Below are positions 18,749 through 25,967 of a stretch of 64,000 bases of DNA, piece by piece. The translations under genes and the position numbers were made by a program. Position 1 is the stretch's first letter; each line of letters opens with the position of its first letter. Under the pieces are notes generated by a model that saw only the letters and a program-made list of their open reading frames with translations, ran no database searches and had not been told where the DNA came from. This DNA comes from Pseudomonas huaxiensis (lineage in GTDB: Bacteria; Pseudomonadota; Gammaproteobacteria; Pseudomonadales; Pseudomonadaceae). Where the stretch lies: the NCBI RefSeq assembly GCF_003231275.1, contig NZ_QKVL01000034.1, positions 1 through 64,000 of the forward strand, written 5' to 3'.

Positions 18749-18773
18749 CCACCCGCGCCGGACGCGGGTGGCC
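18749..18773 (+). terminator. Hairpin after the CocE-type hydrolase
   Basis: A perfect 10-bp stem (GCCACCCGCG / CGCGGGTGGC) with a 5-nt loop lies 8 bp after the stop. There is no strong T-run, so it may slow or partly terminate transcription, or protect the 3' end, rather than being a full intrinsic terminator. Confidence 0.5.
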
Positions 18774-18800
18774 CAGCCCTTATTGCCACGAGTTGAACCC

Positions 18801-19370
18801 ATGAAAACACTCAACACGCTGCGCCTGCTGTGCCTGGTTCTCGCCGCCGTCTGCCTGGCTCCCGCGCAGGCGCTGGAACTCAAGGAAAAAATCCCCAAGC
18901 GCCTGGACAACGAACTGGTCATGCAGATCAGCGTCCAGCTCGGCCCGCGCGAAGACATGGGCAAAGGCCCCGACGGCACGCGCATCAACTACCCGATCAT
19001 CGGCGGCAGCTTCACCGGCAAGGGCTTCAAAGGCAACGTCGTCGCGGGCGGCGCCGACATGTCGGTGACCCGCGACGACGGCGTCACCCTGATCAACGCG
19101 CTGTACCGCCTGAAAACCGATGACGGCCAGCTCATCATCATCGACAACCCCGGTATCTGGCGCCTCAACGAGTCCGGGCTGGCCAAGAAAGCCAAGGGTC
19201 TTGAACTGCGCGACATGCAGGAAAGCGATTTCTACTGCCGCACCACGCCGCGCTTCAAGACCCAGCCGGGGGCCAATGCCTGGCTCAACGACTACGTGTT
19301 CGTCGGCACTATCGACGGCATCAGCGAGCACGAGGTGCTGATCAGCGTCTACAAGGTTGGCGGCGTCTGA
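18801..19370 (+). CDS. Exported DUF3237 domain protein
   Basis: This 189-residue protein has a cleavable signal peptide (hydrophobic [16 protein letters not shown], cut near residue 22). The rest matches DUF3237: [20 protein letters not shown], then [40 protein letters not shown] and a C-terminal [20 protein letters not shown]. Its biochemical role is unknown. Relatives often occur beside hydrolases and catabolic genes, as here. The ATG at 18801 is preferred because it starts the signal peptide. A strong terminator follows at 19379. Confidence 0.85.
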   Translation: MKTLNTLRLLCLVLAAVCLAPAQALELKEKIPKRLDNELVMQISVQLGPREDMGKGPDGTRINYPIIGGSFTGKGFKGNVVAGGADMSVTRDDGVTLINALYRLKTDDGQLIIIDNPGIWRLNESGLAKKAKGLELRDMQESDFYCRTTPRFKTQPGANAWLNDYVFVGTIDGISEHEVLISVYKVGGV

Positions 19371-19378
19371 TGCTGCCA

Positions 19379-19419
19379 GGGCGCAAGCACTCCGCTCCCT
19401 GGCTTGCGCCCGTTTTTTT
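19379..19419 (+). terminator. Rho-independent terminator
   Basis: A 10-bp GC-rich stem (GGGCGCAAGC / GCTTGCGCCC) with a 13-nt loop is followed by G and seven T residues. It lies 8 bp after the DUF3237 stop and only 30 bp before the chemoreceptor's ATG, so any promoter for that gene must overlap or precede it. Confidence 0.9.
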
Positions 19420-19449
19420 CCGTTGGGCAGCCGTACCGCGAGGCACACC

Positions 19450-21090
19450 ATGCTGAGCCTGAGAAACATCGCAATCGAAAGACGCCTGTGGCTGATCCTG
19501 CTGGTGGCCATGCTGACCATCGCCGTGCTCATGACCCTGGTCCTGCTGCAGATCCGCTCTGGTTTGTACGGGGCCAAGATTTACCAGATCCAGACCGCCG
19601 TGGAGAACACCACCGGCATCCTCCAGCGCTTCCACAGCCTGCAACAGCAAGGGCTGCTGAGCGAGGAAGACGCACAACAGCAGGCCCGGGAAATGATCCG
19701 CGGGTTGCGCTATGACAGCACCGAGTACTTCTTCATCCAGAGCCTCGGCCAGCGGATGCTCCTGCACCCGCTGAGCCCGGCCCTCGAAGGCCAGGACGTC
19801 AGTGGCCTGAAAGACGCCAACGGCCTGGCGATCAACGGCGAAATGCTGAAGATCGCCCAGGGCGCCGGCAAGGGCATCGTCGAATACAGTTGGCCGAAAC
19901 CCGGCGGCGCCGGCGCGGCGGACAAGATCTCCTATGTCGAGCTGTTCAAGCCCTGGGGCTGGATTCTCGGCAGCGGCGTGTACATCGACGACATCCAGGG
20001 CCGCTTCCACTACGAAGTGCTGCGTATCTGCACCCTCGGCCTGGCCTTGTCGGTGCTGCTGGTGCTGGTGACCGCGCTGATCTCCCGGGGTATCGCCCGG
20101 CCGTTGAAAAACACCGTGCAGGCCATGGCCGAAATCGCCAGGGGCAACGGCGACCTGACCCGCCAACTGGCCACCGATGGCCGCGACGAACTGTCCGGCC
20201 TGGCGCGGGATTTCAACAGCTTTACCGCGACCCTGCGCGGCATCATCGGCGACATGCGCGTGGCCGCGACGGCGACCGACGAAGCGGCGCAAACCATCCA
20301 CGACAACGCGACATCGGCCCGGCAACAAAGCGCGCTGCAGGCGCAACAAGTGACGTTGATCGCCACTGCGCTGAATGAAGTGACCTACAGCATCCAGGAC
20401 GTCGCCAACCACGCACAGGCTTCGGCGAAAGAGGCGTCTGCGGCCGAGTCCCAGGCGCTGGACGGGCTGAAGAATGTTGAACTGACCCTGCGGGAAATCG
20501 ACGGACTCTCGACGCTGATCAACAGTGGTGTCGAGACCATCAACGCGGTGGCGCAACAGAGCGAGCGGATCAGCTCGGTGCTGGCCATCGTCCGGGCGAT
20601 TGCCGAGCAGACCAACCTGCTCGCCCTCAATGCCGCCATCGAGGCGGCACGGGCGGGTGAACAGGGTCGCGGCTTCGCCGTGGTCGCCGATGAAGTGCGC
20701 CTGTTGGCGCAGCGCACCCAGGACGCCACCACGGAAATCCAGGGCATGATCGGCGAACTGAGCGTCAGCAGCGGCAACGCCGTGGCGATGATCAGCCAGA
20801 CCCGCACCCTGTCCGGGCACACCGTCACCCAGGCCAGCCTGGCCGGCGAGCGCTTGCGCGCCATCGTCGAGTCATTGCGGGCCATCGCCCTGCAGGGCAG
20901 CAGCGTGGCCGAGGCGACATTGCAACAGTCGCTGGCCGTCGAAGATATCAACCGCAACCTGTCCAGCGCTGCCGAACAGGCTAAGCAAGCAGCCGAGTTC
21001 GCCCAGCGCACCCGCGACCTGAGCGACCGTCTGCATGCGGGTTCCAGTGATCTGAAACTCACCTTGAACCGCTTCAGGATCGAGGACTGA
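19450..21090 (+). CDS. Methyl-accepting chemotaxis protein with sCache-type sensor
   Basis: This 546-residue chemoreceptor has TM1 at about 13-35, a periplasmic single-Cache domain of about 150 residues (contains [20 protein letters not shown] and [14 protein letters not shown], typical of sCache_2), TM2 at about 190-212 and a HAMP domain. The signalling domain has the invariant hairpin [20 protein letters not shown]. sCache_2 receptors often bind small organic acids. The ligand may be related to the substrate of the adjacent hydrolases or bound through the orphan binding protein at 14701. An upstream in-frame ATG at 19357 overlaps DUF3237 and is rejected. Confidence 0.93.
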   Translation: MLSLRNIAIERRLWLILLVAMLTIAVLMTLVLLQIRSGLYGAKIYQIQTAVENTTGILQRFHSLQQQGLLSEEDAQQQAREMIRGLRYDSTEYFFIQSLGQRMLLHPLSPALEGQDVSGLKDANGLAINGEMLKIAQGAGKGIVEYSWPKPGGAGAADKISYVELFKPWGWILGSGVYIDDIQGRFHYEVLRICTLGLALSVLLVLVTALISRGIARPLKNTVQAMAEIARGNGDLTRQLATDGRDELSGLARDFNSFTATLRGIIGDMRVAATATDEAAQTIHDNATSARQQSALQAQQVTLIATALNEVTYSIQDVANHAQASAKEASAAESQALDGLKNVELTLREIDGLSTLINSGVETINAVAQQSERISSVLAIVRAIAEQTNLLALNAAIEAARAGEQGRGFAVVADEVRLLAQRTQDATTEIQGMIGELSVSSGNAVAMISQTRTLSGHTVTQASLAGERLRAIVESLRAIALQGSSVAEATLQQSLAVEDINRNLSSAAEQAKQAAEFAQRTRDLSDRLHAGSSDLKLTLNRFRIED

Positions 21091-21093
21091 GCA

Positions 21094-21151
21094 TCGCGAG
21101 CAAGCTCGCTCCTACGGTAGTGCGGTCCTGTAGGAGCGAGCTTGCTCGCGA
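21094..21151. repeat. REP pair (REPIN) between chemoreceptor and amidohydrolase
   Basis: Two 22-nt arms (21094-21115 and 21130-21151) form a perfect inverted repeat around a 14-nt spacer. The arms contain GTAGGAGCGAGCTTGCTCGC, the common REP sequence of the P. fluorescens group. Such pairs are mobilised by RAYT transposases encoded elsewhere and can stabilise or end mRNAs. Confidence 0.92.
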
Positions 21152-21188
21152 AAGGCTCCCCTTTTTCACACCGACACCGAGCAAACCA

Positions 21189-22931
21189 ATGAAACGATTT
21201 TCCACCACCCTCTGCGCCCTGCTACTGGCGCAGTTCACCGGCCATGCCCAAGCCGCAGCCGACCTCATTCTGATCAACGGCCGGATCTTCACCGCCGACC
21301 ACCACCTGCCCCAGGTCCAGGCCATGGCGGTCGAAGGCGACAAGGTCATCGCCACCGGCAGCAACCAGCAGATCCGCGCCTTGGCCGATGCCAACACCCA
21401 GGTGCTCGACCTCGCCGGCAAACGGGTCATGCCAGGCCTGATCGACACCCACTCCCACGCCATTTTCGGCGGCCTCTCGCTGTCGGCGGCGAACCTGCAG
21501 GATGAGGTCATCGCCCTCCCGGAACTGGAACAGCGCCTGCGCCAATGGCGCGACAACGGCCAGGCCCGCCTGGGCGCCGACACCCTGCAAGTGCAGGGCA
21601 TGAACTCAGGCTACTGGGCCCAGGCCGAAGCGCTGGGGCGGATCTTCAACCAGGGCGAATGGGCCACGACCCCGATCATCCTGATGGGCAGCGACCACCA
21701 TACCGCCTGGGTCAACGCCCGGATGCTCGCCGTCGCCGGCATCGACAAGAAGCTCCTGGCCAGCCTCGACGCGGCCGAGCGCGACACCATCGGCGTGCTC
21801 GCGAACGGCGAGCCCAGCGGTTTTCTGGTAGACGCCGGCTGGGACCGGGTGTCGGCCGTGCTGCCGCCACTCGACGACGCCACGCTGCTCAAGGGCGCCG
21901 AAGCCGCAGTCCGTTACAACAACAGCCTCGGTATCACCGGCTGGATGGACCCGGCGGCCAACGCCTCGCCCGGCCAGGCGGTGTTCGCCATCAAGCCCAC
22001 GGAAACCACCGTTGGCGTGCTGCCGGGCTACAAGGCGCTGGGCCTCAAGGGCCAGTTGAGCGCCCACGTCGCCGCCTTGCTGGTGGCCAATCCGAAAAGC
22101 CGCCCTGCCGACCTGGACGTGCTGGAAAAGGTTCGCCAACAGTTCGAAGGCGTGCCCAACCTCACCCTGCCGGGCATCAAGATCTTCGCCGACGGCGTGC
22201 TGGAATTCCCCGCGCAGAGCGCCGCGGTGATTTCGCCGTACAGCAACAGCCACAAACAGGGCGAACTGCTGTTCGATCCCGAGCACTTCGGCGAATTGGT
22301 CAGCGCTGCGGACAAACGCGGCTGGCTGGTGCATATCCACGCCGTCGGTGACCGCGCCGTGCGCGAATCACTCAACGCCTTCGAACAGGCCCGCGCAGCC
22401 GGCGACAGTGGGATACCGCACTCGATCACCCACCTGCAACTGGTCAACCCGAAAGAGTTCACCCGTTTCAAACCGCTCAACGTGATTGCCTCGATGCAAC
22501 TGCTCTGGGCCATTGGCGACGACTACGCCATCGACATGGTCAAACCTTACGTCAGCGCCTTCGCCTTCCGCTTCCAGTACCCGGCCCGCTCGCTGCTCAA
22601 GGCCGGTGCCACCATCGCCGGGGCCAGCGACTGGCCGGTATCGCCCGCCAACCCGTGGATGGCCATTGCCCAGGCAACCACCCGGCGCGGCAGCAAAGGC
22701 GTACTCAACCCCGACCAAACCATCTCGCGCGAGGTGATGTTCTACGCCTACACCTTGAACGCCGCGAAAACCATCCGCCTGGAAGACCGGATCGGCTCGC
22801 TGGTCAAAGGCAAGCAGGCGGATTTCGTGGTGCTGGACCGGGATGTGTTCACCGTCGGCGAACAGGCGCTGGCCGAGACGCAGGTGGTGCAGACCTGGTT
22901 TGGTGGGAAGGAGGTGTATCGGCAGCCGTAA
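21189..22931 (+). CDS. Exported amidohydrolase (YtcJ/amidohydrolase-3 family)
   Basis: This 580-residue protein has a signal peptide (TTLCALLLAQFTGHAQA). The metal-dependent hydrolase pattern is complete: MPGLIDTHSHAIFGG (first His pair, about residue 78), HIHAVGD (about 382), a late SITHLQL and an acidic GASDWPVSP. The N- and C-terminal beta segments (LILINGRIFTADH and SLVKGKQADFVVLDRDVF) are typical of cyclic-amidase-like enzymes. It probably hydrolyses an amide or lactam bond in the periplasm. The ATG at 21189 starts the signal sequence; an in-frame ATG at 21120 would translate through the REP and is rejected. Confidence 0.88.
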   Translation: MKRFSTTLCALLLAQFTGHAQAAADLILINGRIFTADHHLPQVQAMAVEGDKVIATGSNQQIRALADANTQVLDLAGKRVMPGLIDTHSHAIFGGLSLSAANLQDEVIALPELEQRLRQWRDNGQARLGADTLQVQGMNSGYWAQAEALGRIFNQGEWATTPIILMGSDHHTAWVNARMLAVAGIDKKLLASLDAAERDTIGVLANGEPSGFLVDAGWDRVSAVLPPLDDATLLKGAEAAVRYNNSLGITGWMDPAANASPGQAVFAIKPTETTVGVLPGYKALGLKGQLSAHVAALLVANPKSRPADLDVLEKVRQQFEGVPNLTLPGIKIFADGVLEFPAQSAAVISPYSNSHKQGELLFDPEHFGELVSAADKRGWLVHIHAVGDRAVRESLNAFEQARAAGDSGIPHSITHLQLVNPKEFTRFKPLNVIASMQLLWAIGDDYAIDMVKPYVSAFAFRFQYPARSLLKAGATIAGASDWPVSPANPWMAIAQATTRRGSKGVLNPDQTISREVMFYAYTLNAAKTIRLEDRIGSLVKGKQADFVVLDRDVFTVGEQALAETQVVQTWFGGKEVYRQP

Positions 22932-23024
22932 TTCGCAATTGCGCAAAGCCAGGTGCTGAGAAGGAGACAACCCGCACGACCGACACTAGTCTGGTGCTAT
23001 TCACCAGCGCAGGAGTCGAGAACG

Positions 23025-24644
23025 ATGGTTAAAGGGATTGGGCTGGCGATCATGGCGCTGCTCTGGGCACTGATGATGCCGGCAGGCGCAGCCGATGATA
23101 AATCGCTGGCGCAGACGGAACCGGCAGCACTGAAGATCGCCAACCGCACCATCATCACTTTCCAGGCCGATCTGCTCGGCGAGACCCCGGAGATCCGCGC
23201 CCAGCGCGCCGAAAACGTGATTCGCCAGGTCATGGAAAGCCAGGAAGACCCGCGCGTCCATCTCGACAACATCAAGGACCAGTACCTGGTGCTGATGGGC
23301 CAGCGCCGGGCCTTTATCGTCACCCCCGACGACCTTGTCGACAGCGACGGCTCGGTGGCGGACCTGGCCGACGGCGCCGCCGCGAGGCTGCGCCAGGTGC
23401 TCGCGGAAAACCACGAAGCGCGCAACCTGCAATTCATGCTCAAGGCCGGCGGCTACGCGAGCGCCGCGACCCTGTTGTTCCTTGGCCTGCTGCGCCTGTT
23501 TGGCTGGGGCCGTGCGCGGCTGCTGGGCTGGCTGCCCATCAGCGTGCGTAAACACACCGGCGTGTTACGCATCGGCCAGACCCAGTTGCTCGACACCAGC
23601 AACCTGCTGATGGCCTCGCGCCGGCTGGTCGATCTGGTGTACTGGCTGCTGGCGCTGCTGGTCGGGTACGAGTGGCTGAGCTTCGTGCTGCAGCGCTTCC
23701 CCTACACCCGGCCCTGGGGCGAAAGCCTCAACCAGTACCTGCTGAACCTGGCGGGGTATCTGCTGGAGGCTATCGCCAGCGCCATTCCGGGACTGGTGAT
23801 TGCGCTGCTGATTTTCTTCATCGCCCGCGGCATCAGCGCCTTCAGCAAACGCCTGCTGGCGCGCCTGGCACGGCCCGGCACTATCAACTGGCTCAACGAC
23901 GAAACCCTGCCGCCCACCACCCGCCTCACCTCGCTGGCGATCTGGTTGTTCGCCCTGGCCATGGCCTATCCCTATCTGCCCGGCTCCGGCACCGAGGCGT
24001 TCAAGGGCCTGTCGGTACTGATCGGCCTGATGATTTCCCTCGGCGCCACCAGCGTGGTCGGCCAGGCCGCAGCCGGGCTGATCCTGACCTACACCCGCAC
24101 CCTGCGCCCCGGCGAGTTCGTGCGCATCGGCGAGCACGAGGGCACGGTCACCGAGTTGGGCATGTTCACCACCAGCATCCGCACCGGGCTCGGCGAAGTG
24201 CTGACCATCCCCAACTCGATGATCACCGGCGCGGTGACCAAGAACTACTCGCGGGTGGTCCAGGGCGCAGGTTATGTGGTCGACGCCACCGTCACCATCG
24301 GCTACGACACGCCCTGGCGGCAGGTCGAGGCGATCCTGCTGGAAGCAGCGCGGCGCACGCCCGGTGTGCTGGACAGCCCGCGTCCGCAGGTGTTCCAGAT
24401 CGCCCTCTCGGATTTCTACCCGGAATACCGTCTGGTGGCCCAGGCCGTGCCCAGTGAGCCGCGACCGCGGGCGGAGTTGCTGAGCGTGCTGCACGCCAAT
24501 ATCCAGGATGTGTTCAACGAGTACGGCGTGCAGATGATGTCGCCTCACTACATGAGCGATCCGAACCACGAAAAACGGGTGCCAAAAGAGAACTGGTACG
24601 CGGCGCCAGCCCACGAACCCGAGCCGCCGCAACAGCAGCGATAA
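23025..24644 (+). CDS. MscS-family mechanosensitive channel
   Basis: This 539-residue protein has a signal peptide (ending GAADD), a periplasmic region of about 120 residues, several TM helices (about 140-380) and then the MscS core. The pore-lining helix is glycine/alanine-rich (LIGLMISLGATSVVGQAAAG), followed by the beta domain with RTLRPGEFVRIGEHEGTV and LTIPNSMITGAVTKNYSR. It should open under membrane tension to release solutes during osmotic downshock. AGGAG precedes the ATG at 23025 with good spacing. It stands alone upstream of the Mg transport unit. Confidence 0.9.
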   Translation: MVKGIGLAIMALLWALMMPAGAADDKSLAQTEPAALKIANRTIITFQADLLGETPEIRAQRAENVIRQVMESQEDPRVHLDNIKDQYLVLMGQRRAFIVTPDDLVDSDGSVADLADGAAARLRQVLAENHEARNLQFMLKAGGYASAATLLFLGLLRLFGWGRARLLGWLPISVRKHTGVLRIGQTQLLDTSNLLMASRRLVDLVYWLLALLVGYEWLSFVLQRFPYTRPWGESLNQYLLNLAGYLLEAIASAIPGLVIALLIFFIARGISAFSKRLLARLARPGTINWLNDETLPPTTRLTSLAIWLFALAMAYPYLPGSGTEAFKGLSVLIGLMISLGATSVVGQAAAGLILTYTRTLRPGEFVRIGEHEGTVTELGMFTTSIRTGLGEVLTIPNSMITGAVTKNYSRVVQGAGYVVDATVTIGYDTPWRQVEAILLEAARRTPGVLDSPRPQVFQIALSDFYPEYRLVAQAVPSEPRPRAELLSVLHANIQDVFNEYGVQMMSPHYMSDPNHEKRVPKENWYAAPAHEPEPPQQQR

Positions 24645-24705
24645 GGTTTTCTGTCGCTTCGCTGAACGAGCCGCGAACTGCCTTGACGCCCGGCACAACC
24701 GGGCC

Positions 24706-24734
24706 TTGACTGAGCACATCGGAGGGCGTACTTT
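24706..24734 (+). promoter_or_regulatory. Candidate promoter of the mgtC-mgtA unit
   Basis: TTGACT (24706-24711) and TACTTT (24729-24734) are separated by 17 bp. The predicted start near 24741 would give mgtC a leader of about 300 nt. The -10 match is modest. No PhoP box was recognised by eye. Confidence 0.4.
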
Positions 24735-24768
24735 CCGCTCCGTTTTCTTCCCACACAGGAGTCCTGCC

Positions 24769-24804
24769 TTGGACAGTAGCCCCAGTCGATTGCGACAGGT
24801 CTGA
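24769..24804 (+). CDS. Possible leader mini-ORF 1 of mgtC (11 codons)
   Basis: AGGAG (24757-24761) is followed at 7 nt by TTG and an 11-codon frame reading MDSSPSRLRQV before TGA. It would lie at the very 5' end of the predicted transcript. The spacing is ideal but the start codon is weak, and no family is recognised. Low confidence. Confidence 0.25.
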   Translation: MDSSPSRLRQV

Positions 24805-24885
24805 ACAGCGAGCACGTCCGGCAGCACTCCCCTGCCACTGTCTCGCTGATTACAGCGGACAGTGGCGATTCGCATCCCTGACGGG

Positions 24886-24975
24886 ATGACGCCTCCCCAT
24901 TTCCCCTTGCAGTTTTCCTCCGCGGCGCGGCTGTTACGCGCGGCGTTGGGAACCCTGCGACCGCGCAATCCATAA
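24886..24975 (+). CDS. Possible leader mini-ORF 2 of mgtC (29 codons, proline-containing)
   Basis: ATG at 24886 opens a 29-codon frame beginning MTPPHFPLQF and ending LRPRNP, with Pro at 3, 4 and 7. The ATG lies in the 3' arm of the CATCCC/GGGATG hairpin, so initiation could depend on RNA folding. It has no strong SD. It could equally be chance in GC-rich DNA. Confidence 0.22.
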   Translation: MTPPHFPLQFSSAARLLRAALGTLRPRNP

Positions 24976-25041
24976 CCCCGAATAGCGTGCCAGTTTCGTC
25001 TGGCGCACCCGCCGGCTGCGGCCGGAAAAACGAGGTGAATC

Positions 25042-25746
25042 ATGGATTGGAAAGTCTTTCTGCTGCGCGCCGCCGCAGCGCTCATCCTCGGTGCCCTGAT
25101 CGGCGCCGAACGTCAACTGCGCCAGCGCCTCACCGGCCTGCGCACCAACGCACTGGTCAGCACCGGCGCCTGCCTGTTCGTGCTGATGACCCAGGCCGTA
25201 CCCGGCCTGGGCGGCGACGCTTCGCGCATTGCCGCCTATGTGGTCTCCGGCATCGGCTTTCTCGGTGGCGGCGTGATCATGCGCGACGGTCTGAACGTCC
25301 GCGGCCTGAACACCGCCGCCACCCTCTGGTGCACCGCCGCCATCGGCGTGCTGTGCAGCATGGGCCTGCTACTTGAGGCGGTGATCGGCTGCCTGGTGGT
25401 GCTCTGCGCCAACATCCTGCTGCGCGACATCGCCCAGCGCCTGAACCAGCAGGACGTGGTCCCCGCCAGTGAAGTCGAACAGCGCTACGGCGTGGAAATC
25501 GTCTGCCGCGCCGAGGACGAAATCCAGGTGCGCAGCCTGATGCTGCACAGCCTCGACGGCGTTGCTCTGCGCCTGCAATCGCTGCACAGCGAAGACCAGG
25601 CCAACCCGGCCAAGCTGGAAGTGCGCGCCGAGCTGCTCGGCAATCACGGCGCCACCAGCCAGCTGGAACGTCTGGTCAGCCGCATCAGCCTGGAAAAAGG
25701 CGTCAGCTCGGTGCGCTGGCAAGTGTTCGACCTGGCCGGCGAGTGA
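25042..25746 (+). CDS. mgtC: MgtC-family membrane protein
   Basis: This 234-residue protein has about four to five TM helices in its N-terminal half, with the MgtC signature ALIGAERQLRQRLTGLRTNA (about 18-37) and GIGFLGGGVIMRDGLNVRGL. A C-terminal soluble ACT-like domain (about 145-234) follows. MgtC is required for growth at low Mg2+ and for survival in host cells, in part by inhibiting the F1Fo ATPase. It is encoded upstream of mgtA, as in the Salmonella mgtCBR operon. The long structured leader before it suggests post-initiation control by Mg2+ or metabolites. Confidence 0.92.
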   Translation: MDWKVFLLRAAAALILGALIGAERQLRQRLTGLRTNALVSTGACLFVLMTQAVPGLGGDASRIAAYVVSGIGFLGGGVIMRDGLNVRGLNTAATLWCTAAIGVLCSMGLLLEAVIGCLVVLCANILLRDIAQRLNQQDVVPASEVEQRYGVEIVCRAEDEIQVRSLMLHSLDGVALRLQSLHSEDQANPAKLEVRAELLGNHGATSQLERLVSRISLEKGVSSVRWQVFDLAGE

Positions 25747-25751
25747 TCCGG

Positions 25752-25787
25752 CCACCCCCTCCACCCCAAACTCATCCACCCCAAACA
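25752..25787 (+). promoter_or_regulatory. G-free, C-rich stretch (rut-like) before the mgtA leader ORF
   Basis: There are 36 consecutive bases without G, of which 22 are C, immediately after the mgtC stop. In RNA this would be unstructured and C-rich, as Rho-loading sites are. The E. coli/Salmonella mgtA leader is known to be controlled by Rho. Role here is inferred. Confidence 0.45.
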
Positions 25788-25807
25788 GGAGCTTACGGAG
25801 CCCAGTC

Positions 25808-25861
25808 ATGAATCCAGACCCCAGTCCCGTGTCACCCAGACCCGGGCCGGACGGCGGCTGA
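25808..25861 (+). CDS. MgtL-like proline-rich leader peptide upstream of mgtA
   Basis: This 17-residue ORF reads MNPDPSPVSPRPGPDGG, with six prolines. GGAG (25797-25800) stands exactly 7 nt before the ATG. The start resembles enterobacterial MgtL (MEPDPTPLP in E. coli from memory), a leader peptide whose proline codons make translation sensitive to Mg2+ and proline and thereby set mgtA transcription. Its position, between mgtC and mgtA and just after a rut-like stretch, is where such a sensor would act. Its TGA overlaps an ATG (TGATG) that opens another short frame (25861-26022) running into mgtA out of frame. Homology versus convergence cannot be decided from one sequence. Confidence 0.6.
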   Translation: MNPDPSPVSPRPGPDGG

Positions 25862-25874
25862 TGCGTTTTCTCGC

Positions 25875-25902
25875 GCCGCTGCCCGGCCTGACCGGCAGCG
25901 GC
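25875..25902 (+). promoter_or_regulatory. GC-rich hairpin in the mgtA leader
   Basis: A perfect 9-bp stem (GCCGCTGCC, 25875-25883; GGCAGCGGC, 25894-25902) begins 13 nt after the leader ORF's stop. There is no T-run after it, so it is not an intrinsic terminator. It could pause polymerase or switch with an alternative fold when a ribosome stalls in the leader ORF. Confidence 0.5.
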
Positions 25903-25967
25903 GGCAATTGCTGCGCTGCACAACACCATCCGGTGGTCGCGTTCTGGCGGCCGCTCAGGAGTGCATC

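Larger units (their letters stand above)
24741..25041 (+). promoter_or_regulatory. Structured 5' leader of mgtC
   Basis: The 397-bp gap before mgtC holds several stable elements. One is an interrupted 13-bp hairpin (CCACTGTC/GACAGTGG, 24835-24865, with inner CGCTG/CAGCG). A second is the 6-bp hairpin CATCCC-TGAC-GGGATG (24873-24888). A third is a GC stem near 25013-25026. Two possible short ORFs lie inside (24769-24804 and 24886-24975). Long leaders of this kind control Mg2+ transport genes in enterobacteria. The sequence does not resemble a ykoK-type Mg riboswitch as far as I can tell. This is a candidate cis-regulatory RNA. Confidence 0.5.

Noticed and set aside
24741-25041. ykoK-type (M-box) Mg2+ riboswitch before mgtC
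   Set aside because: The leader is structured, but I could not see the conserved M-box elements, so only a generic leader is claimed.
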